This document shows, piece by piece, positions 34,047 to 47,839 of a stretch of DNA of 64,000 nucleotides. Numbering within the stretch: the first letter of the stretch is position 1; each line of letters opens with the position of its first letter. The translations under genes and the position numbers were made by a program. A model generated the notes under the pieces. The model did no database searches and was not told the origin of the DNA. It worked only from the letters and a program-made list of their open reading frames with translations. The stretch is from Flaccisagitta enflata (taxonomy: Eukaryota > Chaetognatha > Sagittoidea > Aphragmophora), in assembly GCA_965153355.1 (NCBI GenBank), contig OZ231126.1, positions 19,716,001 to 19,780,000 on the forward strand, read 5' to 3'.

Positions 34047-37000
34047 ATGACGTCGCCGGTCGATCGCACGACAGAGTTCAAGCTGGAAGTAATCAAGAGC
34101 TTCCAGTCTCTAGCTCTAAATGATGGTCTTTTGGAAAAATCGTAATCTGACGTCGATTCTCGACTCGCCGATTTGGTCAGTGGACACACGTTTGTAATTG
34201 GCATTTGATCTAAAATTCCTCAACTTCACCCTCATTAGTGAGTTGATCGTTTTATTTTCTATCGTTGTGCATTATGTATCTCAACATTTTTCTCCATCTT
34301 AATCCACCGGCGTTGGTCAGCTCTCTGGCTCTGCCAATGGAATTTGTGACGAATCTTTCCCCGATGTTTTCCACGCGCGCGTGGATCTTCGTAACGACGA
34401 AGAATGGGCGCAAATAAGCCGGGAATCTCATCGAGTTAGTCCAAAACCTTTACATGACCGTTAGTGAGGTCGGGTCGCGATGTGCTACTGCATATCATAC
34501 GAGCGTGACACTGACAGCTGTGATCTGCGGTCTGAAAATGAATTCTACACTGCGGCGCTTGTTAAACTGACCAATTCATTGTAAAAATCAAATATATTTG
34601 GTCAATTAGAATAACAGTAATTATTGATGTGTATTTTGAGAGAGAAATATTGGTTTGGGCTATAAACTACTAGATTCTACTAGAACTACTGGTGACGCGG
34701 GGTCACTATGTCGTTGCGGACATGTGGGCAGGAGTATGCAACCCCAGCCTCATCCCAACCCCCTTCCTCTCCTACACACTCACTCTTACAGTCTTCACTA
34801 TGGCAAAAATAAAAAAGACAGTGATTTTCAAAGTGGCACTACCAGCCCATTTTTAGTCGTGTGAACGCGACTCTACACCTTGCTCTGTCGGTCTGTCCGT
34901 CGGTCCGTCGGTCCGTCCGTAACATTTTTAAAATTTTGATAGTTTTAACATTTTCAACATTTTTAGTTGCGGACACGCAACTCTATAAGAGGCTTTGTCC
35001 GTCTGTCGGTTGGTTGGTCCGTTGGTTGGTCGGTCCATCACGCTCGAGTTGAAAACGCGAGAAACGCGCAATTTACAATTCTGTAGTTGTCATTGGATGT
35101 GTGTGGGCGAATGGTAGTGTGTGGGAAGGGGGTTGGAGTGAGGCTGGGGGTCGGCTGCCCCTGCCCACCCATCCGCAACTGTATTGTGACCCCCGCATCA
35201 CTTGTTTAACATATTTCAACATTCTTTAACATTTTTAAACATTTTTTAACATTTTACCTTTTTTAACCTTTTTTAACCTTTTTAAATCCTTTTAGCATTT
35301 TTTAACATTCTTTAACATTTTTCGACATTTTTTAACATTTTTCAACTTTTTTAATATTTTTCAACATATTCTAACATTCTTTAATAGTTTTAAACATTTT
35401 TTAACATTCTTAACACTTAAACATGTTTTTGCTCTTTTGTTTGTCATTTCCAGACACACGCGACTGTTGCCCTCTTGGGCTTGTTTAGAATAACTTCAAA
35501 TCCTTTTAGGTGGTAGTAGTATGACAAATTTGTGACTCAGCAAAAAAATCAGAACTCAAAAAAGTTGAATTTTGTGGCTCTAGCAATTTTTGCATAATCA
35601 AATGATGATTCGCCAATGGCGCATGATTTTCACTTGACATACAATTGTAACTGCAAGCTAATTTTTTAAGCAGCCTTAAAAATCTTCTCAGGCGTTCATA
35701 GTATGTTGATTTTGTGACTCAGCAAAAAAATCAGAACTCAAAAAAGTTCATTTTTGTACCTGTAGCATCAATTTTTGTAAAAGTTGTTAGAATGAATTTT
35801 CTAAAAGTTGTAAATATGGAGTTTTTATCCTTCTTTAATTTCTGATGTTTTTTCACAAAAAATGATGCTACGGGCTCAAAAATTAACTTTTTTGAGTTCT
35901 GATTTTTTTGCTGAGTAGGTAATTTGATTAACTATTACTCCCTAAAAGGATTTTAAGCAGATCAAAAAAATGAATGCGTAGGAATATATTGAAATTACTG
36001 TCTTTTTTTTCTTTGCCATAGTTACACATTATAATAACAACTGCAGCATCATCAATGGGCGTTTTTCGCATTTTCAACTTCAGCATGATGGAATGGCAGA
36101 CACACCAACAGATGGACATGGTCTCTTATAGTTACGTGTCCGCAACTAAAAATATATCAGGAATGTGAGTTGGGTATGGTTAGAGATTAAGGAAGTGCAA
36201 AACCATTCTGATTGCATGAATTGTAGTATAATTTTGATTTTCTAAAAATATAGTTATTGAACTATTAGATGGAATTTTTCATTGAAGAAATGGATCATTT
36301 ATTAATCCATTGAGTATATCAGAAAATTTCTTTCCAAAAATGACTGGGAAAATTGAAATTATTCTCATGAAAGTTGAAACAACATTGCCCTTACAAGCGG
36401 AGGCCAGAATTCTCCAGTTTACAAATGATCAAAGCCTTGCAAGCTTTCAATGGTGTTTACTCCGGATTGCTCACAACTATCCTTTAATAAATACTATAGA
36501 CAAACAAAATGTTTACCAGACAAAACTATTAGCTTGACTGCATACCTCATTAGTATAGGGTTGGGCAGGCTTATACCATTTAGTATACACAAAATCTCTT
36601 ACAAAAGTAACAATCAAAGATTACTAATCTACTGGTGGAAGTACTGACACTAGCAATATTGATTAGAAAACCATACCCTCATGCTATATTTGGTGCCTTG
36701 TCTTAAACGTCCTGCCAAATCTATTCAAATCAATCAATAATATATTTTGTTTGGTGGTATTTACTTCATTTTTTGGAAATCTTAAAAACGTTTTTAAAGA
36801 AATATTGATATTTTTATTATTGAAAGATCAGAGATTTAATGATACTGAATGAGTGTCCTGGTTTTATGTGCCGCACTGTAGAGTTGTACAAAGACAACAA
36901 CAACCAACAACAACCGAAACAACAACAAAAACAACAACAAAAACAACAACAACAACCAACAACAACAACCAACAACAACAACCACAACAACAACCACAAC

Positions 37001-37084
37001 AACAACCACAACAACAACCACAACAACAACCACAACAACAACCACAACCACAACAACAACCACAACAACAACACAACAACAACC

Positions 37085-37166
<82 letters not shown>

Positions 37167-38379
37167 CGACAACAAAAACAACAACGACAACAAAAACAAC
37201 AATGACAACAAAAACAACAACGACAACAAAAACAACAACGACAACAAAAACAACAACGACAACAAAAACAACAACGACAACAAAAACAACAACGACAACC
37301 CAAACAACAACGACAACCCAAACAACAACAACAACCCAAACAACGACAAACAAACAACACCATATAAAGACTCTTTGCCATGAAATTTTTACCCATTCTA
37401 CTGTATCTTTTTGATTATCGTTATTTATTTTCGTGTTAGCCTTGAAATGTTGGTCTGCGTTTTCTTTCCTGTTGAATGTTTGCCGCGTATTTGTATGAAT
37501 CTGTCTTTTAAAGTTGACGAATTAACCAAACCTCATAGACTGTTTTCCGCGCTAGGTTGCCGACGCGATTTCATCGGCATCGAAGAAGCTCCCTCAAAGA
37601 CCCAACAATGTAACTTTGGGTCGCGGAGGAATGATTCCTGGTCCCACGCAGCCTGCCCAGGTGGGTGTTGCTCATGCTCGTGCTCGTTCCATCTCTCGGA
37701 ACAAGGGTGGTCATTCCACATCCGATCGCGTTCAAGCGGGTCTAGTCGCGCCCAAACGTAAGGAATCGACGCCGAGCCGTAATCAACCGAGCCTCCCGAC
37801 ACGACGCTCAGCCGCGTTCATTTTGGTCAGTTGACGCCATCACGTCCGCAGAGTACTCAGGCGACGGAAAAGCTGAACCAATCTGCCTTCGCTACGCCAT
37901 CTCGTGGCGCGCCCCGAGTCACTCGCCCGACTTCCGTAAGCACGCCTGTTAGAGGTTCATTCATGCCACTGGTAACATCAACGCCGTCGGCTTCCGGTAT
38001 GAATCGCCGATGTTCCTCTCTCGGAACATCCTCATCGTCAAAAAATCTCAGGCCTACTCTGATTGATGCGACGCCTCCGCGTGTCCGCTCTCCGTCTTCG
38101 CCGCGTTTGACGCCAAGGAGATCCGTAATCGACGCCGGCGCGGCGGCGCGCAAAGCGACCGCGGGCGCTTCGGCGGTATTGAAAGGTGTTGTTGCTATTA
38201 AGTCCAAAGTCGCGAAGGTCTCATCGCTTCCTACTATGGCCAGCCGACAGGGAACGTTCACCACGGATCCTAAGCCGCCGTTGGTTGCCGCTGATTCGGA
38301 GGTACCGGCGCTGTCCAAAGTGGAGCGTGTCCGTCGTCGCAAGGCATCTCTCTCCGATTTAAGAAAAACGTTCAAGTGA
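34047..38379 (+). CDS. Unrecognised three-exon gene, Ser/Pro/Arg-rich basic protein, with two frame problems
   Basis: I do not recognise the family. Three phase-0 exons join: 34047-34175 (ATG, MTSPVDRTTEFKLEV...), 34321-34434 (FPDVFHARVDLRNDEEWAQI) and 37556-38379. The first two exons look like a short acidic folded domain. The last encodes a basic Ser/Pro/Thr-rich region with many TPSR/TPVR/TPRR-type motifs and the end RRKASLSDLRKTFK, a composition seen in microtubule- or chromatin-associated proteins; that role is only a guess. Two defects are visible: an in-frame TAA at 34143-34145 within exon 1, and a one-base frame slip near 37825-37831 in exon 3 (exon length 824 is not a multiple of three in phase). 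It is either a recent pseudogene or a live gene with assembly errors. Intron 2 is 3.1 kb of repeats. Confidence 0.55.
34690..36155. repeat. Nested inverted repeats with AGTTGCGGACACGCAACT hairpins
   Basis: Segments 34690-34840 and 35098-35215 are inverted copies (ACCCCAGCCTCATCCCAACC against GGTTGGAGTGAGGCTGGGGG). A second inverted pair is TTTTTAGTTGCGGACACGC (34960-34980) with its complement near 36135-36152. Between them lie TTTTTAACATTTTT arrays and three copies, one inverted, of CAGCAAAAAAATCAGAACTC. A partial H1 hairpin repeat begins at about 34850. Confidence 0.65.
36895..37350 (+). repeat. (AAC)n-rich microsatellite
   Basis: About 450 bp of AAC/ACAACC/GACAACAAA units in the last intron of the unrecognised gene. 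All six frames are open across it, giving poly-Thr, poly-Asn, poly-Gln, poly-Val, poly-Cys and poly-Leu frames that are not genes. Confidence 0.97.
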
Positions 38380-38598
38380 CTTTAACATGAAACCATTTAT
38401 CATGTATTCGAGAATCTCTGATCTTACTTCGCCAAAGGTGCCTTTTACCGCGGCAGGGTCGTTTTACTCTTTTTTACTTTTTTCTCAAACAATGCCAGCT
38501 TGCCTGGTCGCTACACATCAACGCAGATTTACGCTGCGCTTTTATCGTTGATCATGTCTCTCGACTTTTTTGTATGGCCCAGTTTATCCTTGATTTAA

Positions 38599-40374
<1,776 letters not shown>

Positions 40375-40814
40375 CGAACGCCTTGGAGAAGCACCAACAA
40401 TGTGAAAAACTACAACAACGCCATCCGAGAACTTTTTCCATCCCGACATTTTTCTGAGTTTCACAATTTATTCATTACACGCGTACTCTTTTAAATACTC
40501 AACTTGATGTTTAGAGGTTGTACTGAAAAATTAGATGAAAGCGGCTTTCTACTCCCGATTGTTAACAAAATTTGTTTTTTAGTCTTTATCACATGAAAAA
40601 AAAAAAAACTAACAAACGGAGACCCTTCCATCGAATAGTAAGAACTATATTTGACGTTAACTTCAATTTAACCGGTTAAACGAGTGATTGTTACACGATG
40701 GAGTGCCAAGAGAGAGTTCATTTCCAGACGATCTCTTCGCACGGCTGTTGCTCTGCTTTACTGCAAATTGGCCCTTGAATCCTATGACGGTCTATTGGCT
40801 CAAGTATCCGATCG

Positions 40815-42664
40815 ATGGCGCGATTGGCGTCAGGCGGAAGTGACGTCATCAGCCGATGTCTTCGATCGCGAGCGCGTCAAGATCGCGACGATTTGGCCAA
40901 CAGTGGGGAAATTATTCGCGGCGGATCGGGAATGGGACCAGGTGAGGTTTGTGCTGATTCATTGTCAGGGCTGGTGATAAAATGTAAAACTCATATTGTT
41001 TGACATTAAACATATCTTGCCATGTTAGGTTTGCTTTGCCTTATCTCTCGTTCATTCTTAGGGCTGGTGGTAAATAGTAATTCTCAAATTGATTGACGTA
41101 AAAGTGATAAAACAAATCCTTTCACGTTAGCGTTGCTTTTGCTAATTTCTCGCTCGTTCTTCTTCTTTTATTTCTTAGATTCAAGTGAATACAAAGTGCT
41201 GTACAAAATTGGCGCTGGTTGCTTCGGGTCGATTTCATTGGGCATCCACACGCCCTCTTCTCTCCGTGTCGCCATCAGGCAAACTTCGTTGGAAAATCCT
41301 ACCAAGTATGTGGACAGACGCAATCCCTTCAGAGATTGAGTTTGGTGTCTGTACTCTGTAGATGTCGTAGAGGAGGAATACCCAAAAATGGCCTGTCAAA
41401 ATGTGTCATTAAGATGTGCCGATTTTGCACACCTGACGTGTAGCAGAAGAGCTACCGCACCAATTTACAGACAATTAATTTGTGCAATGGTACATATTGT
41501 TAGAGAATTGGAAGATTCAATTCAATTGTGATTGTGATTGCGTTAACAAAGCGACCCGTTCATTTCTCAGAGAGACGCTGGAAGATGTCGATCTCGTCTC
41601 CCGCGAAATTCGCGTTTGCCGACTTCTTCGCCATCCGGACATCATTCGGTACTCGGCCACATTCATTCGAGACGATGCTGTCTGGGCTGTTACCGAATTG
41701 ATGACTCATAGTAAGTGGGAGAGGAATGCCGTTTTCTGTTGGCCGTTTTCTGTTGGCCTCCAACGGTTTCGTGGGGTGGGGGGGACTTTGGGGGTACACG
41801 TTGTGTTACTACAAGTTACAAGTTGTTAGAGTGGAGGACTTGTCTGTAAGCAGCGTTCAGTTGCTTCGATAAGTTAACGACTAACCTTGTAGAATGTTGA
41901 TAGGTGTTGTCTGTGAGCCGCGTTTTCTGTGTGACACGTCGTTTTAACGTTGCCTGATGTTATGGATTCAGGATCTGCTCGCGATATTTTGACGTCTGTT
42001 TATCCCTCGGGACTTCCGGAATTGGTTATCCGCGCCATCTTGCGTCCGGTTCTGTCGGCCGTCGATTACTTGCATTCCCGCGCCGGCATCATCCATCGCT
42101 CCATCGCCGCACATCACATTTTGCTCGGCCTTTGCCAGGCCACCGACGCTCCACTCGTCAAACTTAGCGGTAGGAGAAATTTGCGTCCTAATCGTCTTTG
42201 CAATAAAGAGAAATATCTGGAAGGGACCAAAGATACATATCTTTTACAGGCGAATTTCCGTTACTCTTGGATCCGTTATAGCGAGGTTTAACTGTTTGTA
42301 AAACTGGCCGAATCGTGAACTGCCGGCTGCTGAATGCATATCTCCGTGGAGATACCATTTTGACCGTCACTGAAATGATCTTCACAAGCTAGCTAAGCTG
42401 TGATTAACAACCAGTACTTACCATTATTTAACATGAACTTTAGGTTTTCACTACTCCATATGCGCCGTTGACGATGGTCGCGTCCTACGGAAGCTCCACC
42501 AATTCCCTCCACACTCGTCGCAGATTTTGTTTTGGTTAGCGCCGGAAGTGCTGCGTCAAAACGTCCGCGGCTACAACGCCAAAAGTGACGTCTACAGTCT
42601 CGGCATAGCCGCCTGCGAATTGGCCAATGGAGAGGTGCCTTTCGAAAATATGGCGACCACGCAG
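40815..42664 (+). CDS. STRAD: STE20-related adaptor pseudokinase STRAD, 3' end not found
   Basis: STRAD is the catalytically dead partner that, with MO25, activates the tumour-suppressor kinase LKB1. Exons are 40815-40941, 41179-41305, 41571-41710, 41972-42169 and 42444-42664, all phase-compatible (229 codons). The kinase-like fold is visible: glycine loop IGAGCFGSISLG, VAIR where an active kinase has VAIK, HRS in place of HRD, LSG in place of DFG, then WLAPEVLRQNVRGYNAKSD and GIAACELANGEVPFENM, which are close to vertebrate STRAD. The missing catalytic residues are expected for this family. The last exon ends at a GT donor (GTGTGT), but no exon for the C-lobe end or the C-terminal WEF-type tail is seen. 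The rest probably lies beyond the transposon cluster or outside the window. Confidence 0.88.
42226..42294 (-). mobile_element. Fragment with pogo-like end in a STRAD intron
   Basis: On the minus strand it begins CAGTTAAACCTCGCTATAAC and then GGATCCAAGAG, matching the ends at 12202 and 13415. The opposite end is not clear. Confidence 0.4.
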
Positions 42665-43022
42665 GTGTGTTATATGTTTTGCGTAATTTGGATTATAATT
42701 ACATCAGTCTTCAGAGTTTGGGGTTGACTCAGAGTAACTTGATGGATTTGTATCTGTTAAGCCGCTCTGTGGTAGGGGCTGAGGTGTATTTTGATAATTC
42801 TAAGGATAGTGGTGAAGGGTGCGCAGTAAACCCCAGTAAGAGCTCCTAAGGCTCTTGTCCTTATTCTAGTTTTTTGGTTGCGGTGTAATGTTGTCCTACT
42901 TATATAAGCGCCATTGTCAAAATGGGTGCTCCTGACTTGACATGTTTACCATGCATCAATAACCTTTAGTCGCCAGTAAATCAGCGTACTTTTATGTCCC
43001 AGATTTTGCTGTTTTTCTTTTT

Positions 43023-44066
43023 GTCCGCGACGGAATATCATTCCGACGCGGACTATAATTCAAGGCGGGTGGGTGTCGTCGTCGTCGTTGTTGTCGTTGT
43101 CGTTGTCGTTGTCGTTGTTACGGATTTTAAAAAATGGATAACTTTTTTATGCTTTGACCGATTTTGTTCATATTTGGTGAGAAGTTGTACTAGGGTAAGG
43201 CGCTTTACATCCTATCCGATTTTTGTGATCCGACCAACCCAACCGGCCCAACCAGCCTACCGGCCTAAAAGTGAAAAACGTGCATAACTTTGGCAATTTT
43301 CAACCGATTTGGTTGAAATTTGGTATGGAGTCTTTAAATGGAAGGACTCAACATATGTATGGGATTTATATGCATTTGAGCATGCTAACTGGCCAAACCG
43401 ACCTACCACCCAACCAGCCTACCGACCAAAAAGTGAAAAACTTGCATAACTTTGTCATTTTTCAACCGATTTGGTTGAAATTTGGTATGGAGTCTCTAAA
43501 TAGAAGAACTCAACATATGCACTCAATTTAACCTGTCAAACCAGCCTACCACCCAACCAGCCTACCAGCCTAAAAGAGAAAAATGTGCATATCTTGGGCG
43601 TTTTTCAACCAATTTGGTTGAAATTTGGTATGGAGTCTCTAGATGGAAGGACTCAACACATGTATGTGATTTATTTATGTTTGAGCATGCTAACCGGCCA
43701 AACCGACCTACCACCCAACCAGCTTACCGGTCTAAAAGTGAAAAACTTGCATAAATTGAACATTTTTCAACCAATTTGGTTGAAACTTGGTATGGAGTCT
43801 CTAAATGGAAGAACTCAACATATGCACACTATTTATCCAAACCAGCCTACCACCCAACCACCCTACTAGCCTAAAAGTGAAAAACGTGCATAACTTTGCC
43901 ATTTTTAAACGGATTTGCATGAAACTTTGTATGGAGGCTATAAATGTAAAGATTTATAGTTTAAGCAAATTTACAAGGTTAGCGATCTTTTGGTTGTAGC
44001 GATCTTATGGAATTGGTGATCTTTAACCCCCCTCCGTCGCGGACCCAGATACTGTTCAGATTTTTT
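43023..44066 (+). mobile_element. H2 element, uninterrupted copy
   Basis: GTCCGCGACGGA (43023-43034) and its exact complement TCCGTCGCGGAC (44033-44044) bracket the same array of about 150-bp monomers seen at 22948-24553. The first 31 bases also fold as a hairpin. A frame stays open over adjacent monomers with the recurring peptide FQPIWLKFGMESLNG, but I see no start context or known domain. Confidence 0.75.
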
Positions 44067-44377
44067 CAGTTTCTGTTTTGAAACCGGAACATAAGAAATG
44101 TTTCATTGAAAATTCGCGCAAATATTTGAATATTTTCTGAGCCAGTGATATCTTTGGAATTGATGTGCGATAAGAAACAAAGTGCGCAACTGGGTACCAT
44201 TTTTAGCTACTTTTGTTTACATCGTTTTCAAGAACTGGCGGCTCTTTATTGCTGATGCTTATCTTGTCACTTTGCCGATAGTTTTGATTGACATAAAAGA
44301 AATAGTCGCAAAAGCGTTAGATGGTCAGCGGTACCCGTTGCCCCTATGTGAGTATTTGTGGGTGTGAGATGGTTAGA

Positions 44378-44992
44378 GGGGCAGCGGCCCCGAAGGGGCC
44401 GATGACCTATGCTGTTTTTATTTGGGCCTCAAGGATGGAATTAGGGCCTGGAGGCTTCAATTGAGGCCTTGAGGCTTGGATTAGGGCCTTGAGGCTGGAA
44501 TTTGAGCTTCGAGGCTGGGATTTGAGCTTTGAGGCTGAGATTTGAGCTTTGAGGCTGGGATTTGAGCTTTGAGGCTGGGATTTGAGCTTTATGGGTGGGA
44601 TTTGAGCTTTGAGGCTGGGGTTTGAGTTTCAAAGCTGGGATTTGAGCTTTGAGGCTGGGATTTGAGCTTCAAGGCTGGGATTTGTGCCTTGAGACTGGGA
44701 TTTGAGCCTCAGGGCTGGGATTTGAGCCTCGAGGCTTGGATTTTAGCCTGGAGACTGGGATTTGAGCCTCGAGGCTGGGATTTGAGCTTCAAAGCGGGGA
44801 TTTGAGCTTCAAAGCGGGGATTTGAGCTTCAAAGCGGGGATTTGAGGCTCAAAGCTAAGATTTGGGTCTCGAGACTAGGATTTGGGCCTTGAGGGGGGGG
44901 GGGGACGGAGAAGGAGAAGGAGAAGAAGAAGAAGGAGAAATTTCCCCTATGTGTGAAAGCATAGGTCATCGGCCCCTTCGGGGCCGCTGCCC
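44378..44992. mobile_element. H5 TIR element with an internal 20-bp minisatellite
   Basis: The ends GGGCAGCGGCCCCGAAGGGG and CCCCTTCGGGGCCGCTGCCC are exact complements and continue through CCGATGACCTATG and its complement. The tips are themselves hairpins (GGCCCCGAAGGGGCC). The interior is about 22 copies of a 20-bp unit, GAGGCTGGGATTTGAGCTTT, plus a G run and a GAAGGA tract. No ORF. Confidence 0.82.
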
Positions 44993-45066
44993 AAAAAACG
45001 ATGATATTCCATAGGGGGGGTGGGGCAAATCGGGCCAGGGGCAGATCGGGCCACTTATGTATAATA

Positions 45067-46130
45067 CAGAGGGAGGAATCTTAAAAACCTTTTAACAGCT
45101 TTTAACAGATTTTAACACCTTTTAACAGGCCCAAAATTAAAGAGGTACGTGTTAAAAGGCTTTTAACAGCTTGTTAAAAGCTTACCAAGGGAGAATGTGT
45201 CTGTTAAAAACTGTTAAAAACTTTAAAAAACTGTTAAAAACCTTGAGCAATCTGTTAAAAAAATAATGTGTTAAAAACCTTTTTAAAAATGTGTTAAAAA
45301 ACCTTTTTAACAATGTGTTAAAAACTTTTTTAACAACGTGTTAAAAACCTTTTTAACTATGTGTTAAAAACCTTTTTAACAACGTGTTAAAAACCTTTTT
45401 AACAATGTGTTAAAAACCTTTTTAACAATGTGTTAAAAACCTTTTTAACAATGTGTTAAAAACCTTTTTAACAATGTGTTAAAAACCTTTTTAACAATGT
45501 GTTAAAAACCTTTTTAACAATGTGTTAAAAACCTTTTTAACAATGTGTTAAAAACCTTTTTAACAATGTGTTAAAAACCTTTTTAACAATGTGTTAAAAA
45601 CCTTTTTAACAATGTGTTAAAAACCTTTTTAACAATGTGTTAAAAACCTTTTTAACAATGTGTTAAAAACCTTTTTAACAATGTGTTAAAAACCTTTTTA
45701 ACAATGTGTTAAAAACCTTTTTAACAATGTGTTAAAAACCTTTTTAACAGGGATTTTAACGAGGTTTTAACGAGGATTTTATCAAGGATTTTATCAAGGA
45801 TTTTATCAAGGATTTTAACAAGGATTTTTACAAGGATTTTAACAAGGATTTTAACAAGGATTTTAACAAGGATTCTAACAAGGATTTTAACATGGATTTT
45901 AACATGGATTTTAACATGGATTTTAACATGGATTTTAACATGGACTTTTACTTGAGTTTTTTCAAAGATTTCAAGGATTTTAACTAAAAATTTGACAAAG
46001 ATTTCAAGGATTTTAAATAAGAATTTAACAAAGATTTTAACATACTAAGAAGATTTCAGAATTACTATGAGCAAGTTTTTGACAAAAATGTTTTTTTTCA
46101 CCAGTGTTTTTAACACAGATTTTTAACATT
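45067..46130. mobile_element. Probable TIR element of the GTTAAAA-rich type, with a 24-bp minisatellite
   Basis: It starts CAGAGGGAGGAATCTTAAAA, close to the starts of the elements at 17764 and 22990. An array of about 19 copies of ACAATGTGTTAAAAACCTTTTTAA (24 bp, described by its unit only in shortened form as GTTAAAAACCTTTTTAAC) covers 45290-45750. It is followed by AAGGATTTTAAC 12-mers to about 45960. I could not find a matching right terminus, so the right border is approximate. Confidence 0.5.
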
Positions 46131-46266
46131 TGTTGAGAGCGTTTAACGTCTGATTTCTTATCAAGCTCCTGATGCGTAATCGCGAGAACTGACTCCACTG
46201 CGTAGCTGCGCTAATGGTTTGGAACGTACACCCGCTTAGGATGAATTGTTGAGATGAGCGGTTAAG

Positions 46267-46479
46267 TTGTCCGCGAAATCAGTCTATTCGTGGAATCCTG
46301 ATGGACAGAGAGAAAGAAAAAGGTTAGGACAAACTCTGTACATCAATGAAGGATACTTCTGTAAATGCGCCAAAAAGGTAAAAGGTCAAGGACTTACACG
46401 GATGTTGTCGAACGGTTTCCAATCTAGGCGCAGGGCAGGGAAGTCGGGGAAAAAGCATCAAAGTCGAGTCTTTAACTGA
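46267..46479 (+). pseudogene. Possible remnant of a LINE endonuclease/RT C-terminus
   Basis: A 70-codon open stretch contains SWNPDGQRERKRLGQTLY, which resembles the WNPQGKRKRGRPKxTW motif near the C-terminus of RTE/craft-type non-LTR retrotransposon proteins. The rest is unrelated, and there is no RT upstream. Chance is possible. Confidence 0.25.
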
Positions 46480-47084
46480 GATTGTGAAGTCGAATGTCAG
46501 TAAGAGAGTCAGGGAAGCTACTTTTACTTAACCTAGAAATAAATAACAAATTTAATCAAAGCATCACGAGATTTGAAATTATTTGGCAGCAATGAAACAA
46601 TGATCAACGGAATCGTCGCGTCGTGGGAATTCGTTAGAGGGGTCGAAGTCTATTCTCCTCTAAGCGGTTGAGGAGATACAGTCCATCAATCCTCAACCGG
46701 AAGTCAGCGCTTTCGGCGCGCGCGCGCGTTCCTCCACTTCCTCCGTCGATCGAAGATCTCTCTCCTTTTCCTCGATTTCCTCCACTCTGCAGTCGAGCAG
46801 ACGCCATCTTGGAATTTCGACGGCGAGAGATCCTCTCCTCCTCTTCGGGATCCGCGGAGTCGAATGCATCCGATCGAGCGCTTCTTGACCTGGATATGGT
46901 GGGGAATGTGAAGAATGTCACATTTGTTTATAACAAGGATTTTAACGGGGCAAGTTTTTAACTAAAGCTGTTTTTGACAGTTTTTAAGCGCTTCTTGAAA
47001 TAAAGAAGGTCCCCGACTTTTAACACCATTCTGGAGGTTTTTAACAAGTTCCCTCCCAAAAAAAGAGGGTCTTTCTGTTAAAAG

Positions 47085-47393
47085 TGTAAAGAACCGCGTA
47101 GAATACAGTCTCCAACCGTCAAAGTACCTATGCGCTGACGTTGACGATGATGAATCGGTCCGGCAGCCGCTGCGTCACGGCCGCGCCAATCCTCTCGATG
47201 CCACGCCACGCGCTGCGCCAACGACGTCAACACCACGAATCCACTCAAAGTCATCAAGTCTCCATTTGGATAAGGTCTTTCGTCGTCGCCATCTCAATAT
47301 CTTCTATGGTTGAAAGGGGTACAAAAACGCTGAAATAATAGAAAGGAAGGGAAGAGGGGAAAAGGAGAAAAGAAATTAACCTAACAACCTATC
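47085..47393 (-). repeat. 3' LTR of the Bel/Pao element
   Basis: Identical to the 5' LTR. The adjoining internal DNA (47394-47839) is an AT-rich 3' untranslated part without an obvious polypurine tract directly next to the LTR in element orientation. Confidence 0.93.
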
Positions 47394-47839
47394 ATCCTAA
47401 ATAACTCAATAACTCAACAGCATAACGACTATATAACTAAACAACTAGTTAATCCAACCGACCAACTGACCAACCATCCAAACCGACCAACTAACCAACC
47501 AAATAGGTCCAACCAGAACTCACCAGGTAAGGAAACGCACCCCAAGATTGACCAGGAATGAAGAGCGAATAACATTACAACTGATAACTAAAGAAAGAAA
47601 ATCAGCAATAATATAAATTCACAGAATGGGCAACAAACAGGGCGAACCAAAGAGAATATGCAATTACAAATAATCACAAAATGGTAAAAATCTAATGCGA
47701 TATTCCACAGTCCGCCCATTTGAAGCCCACTTCAAACCAGTCAACCTCAGTCACATTGTCCCACCTCCAAAAAAAAAACGACACCCCCACCTGAAAGTGA
47801 CGGACGAAGCACGGACGGACGGACAGCGGGAACAGCCCG

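Larger units (their letters stand above)
42665..47084. other. Repeat cluster after the last visible STRAD exon
   Basis: It holds an H2 element, an H5 TIR element, a 24-bp minisatellite with TIR-like start and a possible LINE tail, followed by 46480-47084 with a CpG-rich patch (46620-46900) that I cannot assign. I find no STRAD exon here. Confidence 0.6.

Noticed and set aside
36817-37414. Long open frames on both strands (poly-Thr, Asn, Gln, Val, Cys, Leu)
   Set aside because: Produced by the AAC microsatellite; all six frames are open.
44182-44367. Stretch IDIKEIVAKALDGQRYPLPL bordered by AG and GTGAG as a STRAD exon
   Set aside because: The peptide does not resemble the expected STRAD C-lobe sequence.
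46634-46961. CpG-rich open frames on both strands near 46.6-46.9 kb
   Set aside because: No recognisable domain, no splice partner, and open on both strands mainly because of base composition. It might be a promoter-like patch, but nothing supports a gene.
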